A stretch of 10,031 nt of DNA from Parachlamydiales bacterium (GTDB taxonomy: Bacteria; Chlamydiota; Chlamydiia; Chlamydiales; Simkaniaceae). Location of the stretch: the NCBI GenBank assembly GCA_030641465.1, contig DAOWHK010000182.1:1-10031 (forward strand). The letters run 5' to 3'. The position numbers and the translations under genes are program-made. Of this stretch, positions 5,999-10,031 are shown piece by piece. Under the pieces are notes generated by a model. The model searched no databases, had not been told where the DNA came from, and worked only from the letters and a program-made list of their open reading frames with translations. Each line of letters starts with the position of its first letter. The stretch's first letter is position 1.

Positions 5999-6572
5999 CA
6001 AAGTGATTTATTCAGGATTTATAAGCACTATTTTCTGCGCAGGAATACTCTTCTACTATACAAAAATAAATCTTCAAAAATTGGCACATCCTAATTCTTG
6101 CGTCTTTTGCGACAAACAGATTTTAGATCGGCAAAAATTTTATGAGGATGATTTAGTAATAGCCTTATGCACTCATAAGCCAATCATACAAAGTCATTTT
6201 CTCATTATCCCTAAAAGGCATGTAAAGCGATTAGAAATGCTATCATTAGAGGAAGTCTCTCACATATATCAAGTAATTGGAAAGGTAAACAGAGCTTCTG
6301 TAAAAGCATTTCAAACATCTTCCTATCTCATTCACCAAAAAAACGGTCTAGAAGTAGGTCAAAGTGTCCCTCATGTTCACTTCCATTTGATTGCTAAGCG
6401 GACAGGAGATTCTTCTTCTGTAAAATTTCTTACAAAACTTCTTATTGCTCATCTAAAAAGACCAATTTCTTCAGAAGAAATTTACAAAACAGTGGAAAAA
6501 ATGAAAGCTGCTATAAAAGCTCAAGAACTATCTTTTTCTCAGGATCCATTGATCCCAAAACTTGACTATTAA
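5991..6572 (+). CDS. Membrane-anchored HIT-family (histidine triad) protein
   Basis: HIT proteins hydrolyse or transfer nucleotides from phosphoramidates and dinucleoside polyphosphates. The triad VPHVHFHLI (126-134) is intact, with His130 as the expected nucleophile. It is preceded by the family's CVFC (37-40, the Cys pair of zinc-type HITs), then HFLIIPKRHVKRLEML (69-84). Unusually, residues 8-23 (SGFISTIFCAGILFYY) form a hydrophobic segment that should anchor the protein in the inner membrane. With Lys4 before it and Lys25 and Lys30 after it, the orientation is not obvious. The start ATG lies 8 nt inside the ceramidase-like gene, with GGAAG 6 nt before it, so the two are translationally coupled. 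The C-terminus adds about 60 residues beyond the triad, a common Zn-HIT extension. The substrate is unknown. If the catalytic domain faces the periplasm it may act in the same compartment as the secreted hydrolase. Confidence 0.88.
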   Translation: MNNKVIYSGFISTIFCAGILFYYTKINLQKLAHPNSCVFCDKQILDRQKFYEDDLVIALCTHKPIIQSHFLIIPKRHVKRLEMLSLEEVSHIYQVIGKVNRASVKAFQTSSYLIHQKNGLEVGQSVPHVHFHLIAKRTGDSSSVKFLTKLLIAHLKRPISSEEIYKTVEKMKAAIKAQELSFSQDPLIPKLDY

Positions 6573-6599
6573 TGTATTTCCCGGCTTAAGCGACCGCTA

Positions 6600-7190
6600 T
6601 TAAGTGGCTAGATGTTGAACAGGTGGTTGGTATAAAATACCTTGAGCAAGTCGCACGGTAGGCTTAGCAAATGGAATAATGGAGAGCAACGATCCGAGCA
6701 TGTGATTACGATGAACTGTATAATCAACAGCTGCATCAAATACTGGATCCGCGTAGTAAGAGCATGCTCCCCGAGCCATATTGTGATCAGTGCGTTCAAT
6801 TCCTTGAAGCTCTACTACAGCACGTTGAAGGGCTCGATAGGATTGCCCCATATGATACAAATGCCCTATAGCATTGATGATTGCAAGGCATGATCCCATT
6901 ACAGGAATCGCTTCGATGTACCCTAAAATTGCGCTATTCGATATCTTCGTGCGAATTTCTACAACACGCCCATCAGAATAAACGGTTATATGAGTAGGAC
7001 TTCGAGGTATTTCAACGGATGCAAGTTCTGAAAAGCTTTTTGGAGAGAAGACCCCACCGCCAAAAAATGTATTATTTATTTTATCAACAACACTAGACAT
7101 CATTCCACGATCAAAGTCTGCAGCGATAGCTTCCCCTGTATCTATATAGCTATCTAAAGAACACTCTCTTCCATAAGCAACTGGTAACAT
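6600..7190 (-). CDS. Protein of unknown function, paralogue 1 of a tandem pair
   Basis: I do not recognise the family. The product has two hydrophobic stretches, about 88-111 (around YIEAIPVMGSCLAIINAIGH) and 165-187 (GSLLSIIPFAKPTVR and following). An N-terminal half carries YIDTGEAIAADF and FFGGGVFSPKS (42-52). It is homologous along its length to the gene immediately upstream; the best-kept block, DYTVHRN...GSLLSIIPFAKPTVR...QGILY, has 26 of 32 residues identical. An ATG also exists at 7199, but AGGA lies directly against it. The ATG at 7190 has that AGGA 9 nt upstream and gives an N-terminus (MLPV) that aligns with MFPV of the paralogue, so I chose 7190. There is no signal peptide. It is second in a two-gene operon, 30 nt after its paralogue. 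A membrane-associated or secreted effector-like role is only a guess. Confidence 0.75.
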   Translation of the reverse strand: MLPVAYGRECSLDSYIDTGEAIAADFDRGMMSSVVDKINNTFFGGGVFSPKSFSELASVEIPRSPTHITVYSDGRVVEIRTKISNSAILGYIEAIPVMGSCLAIINAIGHLYHMGQSYRALQRAVVELQGIERTDHNMARGACSYYADPVFDAAVDYTVHRNHMLGSLLSIIPFAKPTVRLAQGILYQPPVQHLAT

Positions 7191-7220
7191 ATGACTCATC
7201 CTAAATAAAATTTTAAAAAC

Positions 7221-7817
7221 TCAGGCCCTTTGAAATTGAGGAATGGGTTCTATGTATAAAATACCCTGTAGTACTCGTACAGTAGGCTTTGCAAAAGGGA
7301 TAATGGAAAGTAAAGATCCCATTAAATAATTTCGATGAAGTGTGTAATCTCTCGCCGCGTTAACGACATATTCAGTATACTGCCAACTATCATGAAGATT
7401 TTCATCCCTATGTTCGACTGTCCCAAAAGCTTCCACGGCATTGTGTAAATATTGATAAGATCTCCACATCATAAATAGATGTAAAGTAGCATTCATAGTA
7501 GCAATAGCTGATCCAATAAAAGGCACTCCTTCGCTAATGGCCAAATAGGAATAATTAGAGTTTTCCACTTGGAAATAGCTTGAACGAGAATTCCTATTAA
7601 GCCTATCTAGCCATAGAAAATGAGGGGCTTTAGGGTCTGATAGAGTGAACAGATAATTAATGCTTTTTGGAGCTAAAACACCACCTCCAAAAAAAGCATC
7701 ATTCATACCATCCACAATAGCAGAAATATTTCCATTATTAAAATCTTCAGAAATCTGCCTACCGGCATCAATATACTCACCTAAAGTACACCCTTGATAT
7801 CCACTAACTGGAAACAT
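7221..7817 (-). CDS. Protein of unknown function, paralogue 2 of a tandem pair
   Basis: First gene of a two-gene operon and homologue of the protein encoded just downstream. Shared landmarks are YIDAGRQISEDF (15-26), VDGMNDAFFGGGVLAPKS (35-52) and DYTLHRN (157-163), followed by GSLLSIIPFAKPTVR (167-181) and QGILY (184-188). The least conserved part is 55-92. Hydrophobic segments at about 92-116 and 164-187 could be membrane helices or amphipathic membrane-binding segments; no Sec signal is seen. The ATG at 7817 has a strong SD, GGGAG, 6 nt away. Codons for identical residues in the two paralogues often differ at third positions, so the duplication is old and the protein sequence is under selection. 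I cannot assign a function. Two hydrophobic segments in a ~200-residue protein of a probable intracellular bacterium are compatible with an inclusion- or host-membrane protein, but the classical paired-helix Inc pattern is not evident. Confidence 0.78.
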   Translation of the reverse strand: MFPVSGYQGCTLGEYIDAGRQISEDFNNGNISAIVDGMNDAFFGGGVLAPKSINYLFTLSDPKAPHFLWLDRLNRNSRSSYFQVENSNYSYLAISEGVPFIGSAIATMNATLHLFMMWRSYQYLHNAVEAFGTVEHRDENLHDSWQYTEYVVNAARDYTLHRNYLMGSLLSIIPFAKPTVRVLQGILYIEPIPQFQRA

Positions 7818-7864
7818 GTAATTCTCCCTTGCAAAATTTTAGCATGAAGTATACTTTACCAGTC

Positions 7865-7880
7865 GTATTTTAATAAATAC
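7865..7880. promoter_or_regulatory. Inverted repeat GTATTT-N4-AAATAC between divergent genes
   Basis: Arms 7865-7870 and 7875-7880 are exact reverse complements around TAAT. The site lies near the middle of the 106-bp region separating the paralogue operon (- strand) from the ABC exporter gene (+ strand), where a shared regulator could act. AT-rich palindromes of this size are common by chance in such DNA. Confidence 0.25.
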
Positions 7881-7923
7881 AAAACCTCTAGAAAGCTCTA
7901 TACACAAGATAGATTCAGATAAT

Positions 7924-9714
7924 ATGACTTACAGTAGCTCTAACATCGTTTCTTATAAACTGCTAATTGGCTTCCTATGGAAATTCATGCGCCATCAAAA
8001 GTGGACTTTTTTTGTAATTTTAGTCCTAGACTGTTTGGCATGGCCAATCGACGCTTTACTTTTTCCTTATATTTTAAGTTTAGTAATTAATGTGTTCATC
8101 CATTTCGAAGGAGACCGCCTTGCTGCGTGGGAAGCTCTGCAAGGCCCGATCATTGCAGGAATCTCGCTCACCCTTTTTATCGAAATTGCCTCACGAACTA
8201 TGGGCTTTCTAATTGGAAGAGCCATACCAAAACTGCAAGCTGACATACGCATGGAGATGTTTGATCATATCCAACATCATTCCCCAAAATATTTTAATGA
8301 ACGGTTTGCTGGAAGCTTAGCGAATAAAATAACAGACATGACAACGCAGGCAGAAATAATTCTGCAGCAGCTATTTTGGCCAATTATCCCAGCGATTGTC
8401 ACTTGCCTTGCCGGATCTGTCGTTCTCTTCTTTGTCAATCCAACCTTTGCATGGATTTTAGGTCTTTGGATTGTGATTCATGTAGGAATCGTCCTAAAAT
8501 TTACCCGTCCAATTGATAAATATGAACATCGACATGGCGAAGCTCGAAGCACCTTGCTTGGAAAAATTGTCGATAGTTTCACAAATAATTTTTCAGTTAG
8601 CCTTTTTTATCGCTTCAAACAAGAAAAAGCAGCTCTATTTCCCTATCAACTGAAAGAGGAAAAGACAAACATTGAATCAAAGCAGTTTACGGAAAAGATG
8701 AGCTGCTTTACTTCCACATTCTTTTTTATTGGGAATTTCTTACTTCTGAATGGCTCTTTGATTTATTTCTGGCTCCATCAGCAAATCTCTACGGGTCAGG
8801 TGATCCAAGTATTTAATACACTTTGGAATATCTCAGGAATCATGTGGATGATTGGCAGGGCACTTCCCCTTATTTTCCAATCTTTTGGCACTGCAAAGCA
8901 AGCTTTCTCTTTGATGCTCGATCCAGAGGATTTGGGTGATAAGCCTAAAGCCCAAGAACTGACGATCCAAAAAGGGGAAATCATTTTTGATAACGTCTCC
9001 TTTCATTATGGAGAGAAAAAGCTCTTTGAAAACAAACATGTTCACATTCATGGAGGAGAAAAAGTCGGGCTCGTTGGGTTTACAGGTGCTGGAAAATCCA
9101 CCTTTATTAATCTAATACTGCGCTTTTTCCCACTAAATGGTGGTAAAATTCTCATCGATGGTCAGGAAATTGCAGATGTCGGTTTAGAATCACTAAGGCG
9201 TCAAATTGCCCTCATTCCGCAAGATCCCGTTTTGTTTCACAGAACTCTTAGAGAAAATATTTCCTATGGAAAGCCAGAGGCTAGTGATGCAGAGATCGCG
9301 CGCGCTGCAAAACTTGCCCACTGCTCTGAGTTCATTCGAAATATTCCTGAGGGCTACGCAGCAAAAGTTGGAGAAAGAGGAACAAAACTCTCCGGTGGAG
9401 AAAAACAAAGAATTGCCATTGCACGCGCAATACTTGCCGATGCACCCATTCTTATTTTGGATGAAGCCACCTCCTCTCTTGACTCTGTTACAGAAAAGTA
9501 TATTCAAGAAAGTCTAGAAAACCTCATGCAAAATCGAACAACAATTGTCATTGCTCATCGCCTCTCAACGCTTTCTCATATGGACCGTATTCTAGTGTTT
9601 GATAAAGGAAAAATTGCAGAAGATGGCACGCATACATCACTTCTTAGTAAAGAGGGTCTTTATGCAAAGATGTGGAAAATGCAAGTAGGTGGCTTTTTAC
9701 CAGAAACTCCTTAA
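7924..9714 (+). CDS. ABC exporter half-transporter (fused membrane and ATPase domains, MsbA-like)
   Basis: A homodimer-type exporter that uses ATP to move a lipid, peptide or drug out of the cytoplasm; the substrate is not evident. Residues about 20-320 form the six-helix membrane domain, with clear segments near 28-57, 75-100, 150-192, 263-284 and 296-318. The ATPase domain (about 350-590) is complete: A-loop Tyr362, Walker A GFTGAGKST (385-393), Q-loop Gln433 in IPQDPVLF, signature LSGGE (489-493), Walker B ILILDE (509-514), D-loop SSLD (517-520) and H-loop His545 in IAHRLST. The 596-residue length is typical. The ATG at 7924 has no good SD site; the next in-frame ATG would cut into the N-terminal elbow helix, so I keep the first. 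It diverges from the paralogue operon, and its stop codon overlaps that of the convergent glycosyltransferase gene. Confidence 0.93.
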   Translation: MTYSSSNIVSYKLLIGFLWKFMRHQKWTFFVILVLDCLAWPIDALLFPYILSLVINVFIHFEGDRLAAWEALQGPIIAGISLTLFIEIASRTMGFLIGRAIPKLQADIRMEMFDHIQHHSPKYFNERFAGSLANKITDMTTQAEIILQQLFWPIIPAIVTCLAGSVVLFFVNPTFAWILGLWIVIHVGIVLKFTRPIDKYEHRHGEARSTLLGKIVDSFTNNFSVSLFYRFKQEKAALFPYQLKEEKTNIESKQFTEKMSCFTSTFFFIGNFLLLNGSLIYFWLHQQISTGQVIQVFNTLWNISGIMWMIGRALPLIFQSFGTAKQAFSLMLDPEDLGDKPKAQELTIQKGEIIFDNVSFHYGEKKLFENKHVHIHGGEKVGLVGFTGAGKSTFINLILRFFPLNGGKILIDGQEIADVGLESLRRQIALIPQDPVLFHRTLRENISYGKPEASDAEIARAAKLAHCSEFIRNIPEGYAAKVGERGTKLSGGEKQRIAIARAILADAPILILDEATSSLDSVTEKYIQESLENLMQNRTTIVIAHRLSTLSHMDRILVFDKGKIAEDGTHTSLLSKEGLYAKMWKMQVGGFLPETP

Positions 9715-10031
9715 AAAAGAAGTCTTGGATGGATATACTGCAGCTCTTTTAGGAAATCTTCAGCAGTATCTGCAAAAGTTAGCTGGCCGTATACTTTTCG
9801 ATTATCGAAATACTGAGGAATCTGTTTTTTTCTTGCATTGTCACTAAAAATGACATACTCGTATCTATATGATTTATCATCATAAACAATTTGATCAAGG
9901 ACGTCATAGCGAATAAAATAGGTGCAATGCACAACGGGCACTTCAAATAGACCTGTCTTGATTTGATAAAAAATATCTCGATACTCATCGCAGTATTCAT
10001 AATAGCCATTTGGATCAATTGCTGCATGCAA
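9711..10031 (-). CDS. Glycosyltransferase resembling the N-terminal domain of collagen galactosyltransferase, C-terminal part
   Basis: The gene enters from the right edge: the first codon in the window is TTG, read here as an internal Leu, so no true start is visible. The 106 residues contain GYYEYCDEYRD, then GLFEVPVVHCTYFI, YRYEYVIFSDNARK, PQYFDNRKVYGQL and a final AEDFLKELQYIHP. From memory this follows the end of the N-terminal GT-A domain of animal procollagen galactosyltransferases (COLGALT/PLOD-related), which reads GYY...GCFAVPMVHSTFLI...DDIIVFAFS...NKEVYGFL. Such enzymes add hexoses to hydroxylysine or other acceptors; a bacterial homologue more likely modifies an envelope or secreted molecule, which is inference. 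Its TAA shares TTAA with the stop of the convergent ABC exporter gene, a 4-nt overlap. The DxD-containing half lies outside the window. Confidence 0.6.
   Translation of the reverse strand: MHAAIDPNGYYEYCDEYRDIFYQIKTGLFEVPVVHCTYFIRYDVLDQIVYDDKSYRYEYVIFSDNARKKQIPQYFDNRKVYGQLTFADTAEDFLKELQYIHPRLLF

Noticed and set aside
6573..6599. Bidirectional terminator between the HIT gene and the paralogue operon
   Set aside because: Only a 5-bp CTTAA/TTAAG pairing is present with no T-run; it is too weak to call.
9193..9517. Overlapping ~103-residue ORFs on both strands inside the ABC exporter
   Set aside because: Both lie within the conserved ATPase domain of the exporter and are frame shadows.

Overview
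The window is AT-rich, densely packed bacterial DNA with short intergenic gaps and operons with overlapping genes. It carries a ceramidase-like hydrolase, a glycosyltransferase resembling the animal collagen galactosyltransferase domain, and a tandem pair of paralogous proteins of unknown function. This mix suggests a host-associated, probably intracellular bacterium. My best guess is an environmental chlamydia (Chlamydiota, Parachlamydiales-like), but that rests on gene style and not on a marker gene.

Left part (1-1374, + strand): the 3' part of one short-chain dehydrogenase (SDR) gene, then a second SDR gene whose reading frame is cut by an in-frame TAA 36 codons before its natural end. Next comes a 152-bp, about 94% identical copy of the 5' end of the ceramidase-like gene at 4724, which breaks off abruptly.

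Centre-left (1441-3106): an AbiE-type toxin-antitoxin operon on the - strand (AbiEi antitoxin first, AbiEii nucleotidyltransferase toxin second, 8-nt overlap). It has a recognisable promoter and an inverted repeat that may be its operator. Just outside its promoter lies the 3' half of a CAT-anticodon tRNA with no 5' half. This looks like the scar of an element that integrated into a tRNA gene. From the tRNA orientation, the inserted DNA should lie to the left, on the AbiE side. The 376 bases from 3107 to 3482 contain no convincing gene.

Centre-right (3483-6572): an M42-family metallo-aminopeptidase on the - strand diverges from a + strand operon. That operon has a good -10 box and an SD site with a TTG start. 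It encodes a secreted neutral-ceramidase-family protein whose usual catalytic serine appears replaced, overlapping by 8 nt a membrane-anchored HIT protein.

Right part (6600-10031): two paralogous ~198-residue proteins of unknown function form a - strand operon. An MsbA-type ABC exporter half-transporter diverges from it. The C-terminal part of the collagen-galactosyltransferase-like enzyme converges on the exporter, so that the two stop codons share TTAA. The secreted hydrolase, the anchored HIT protein, the exporter and the glycosyltransferase are all compatible with envelope or host-interface work, but nothing here proves that they act together.
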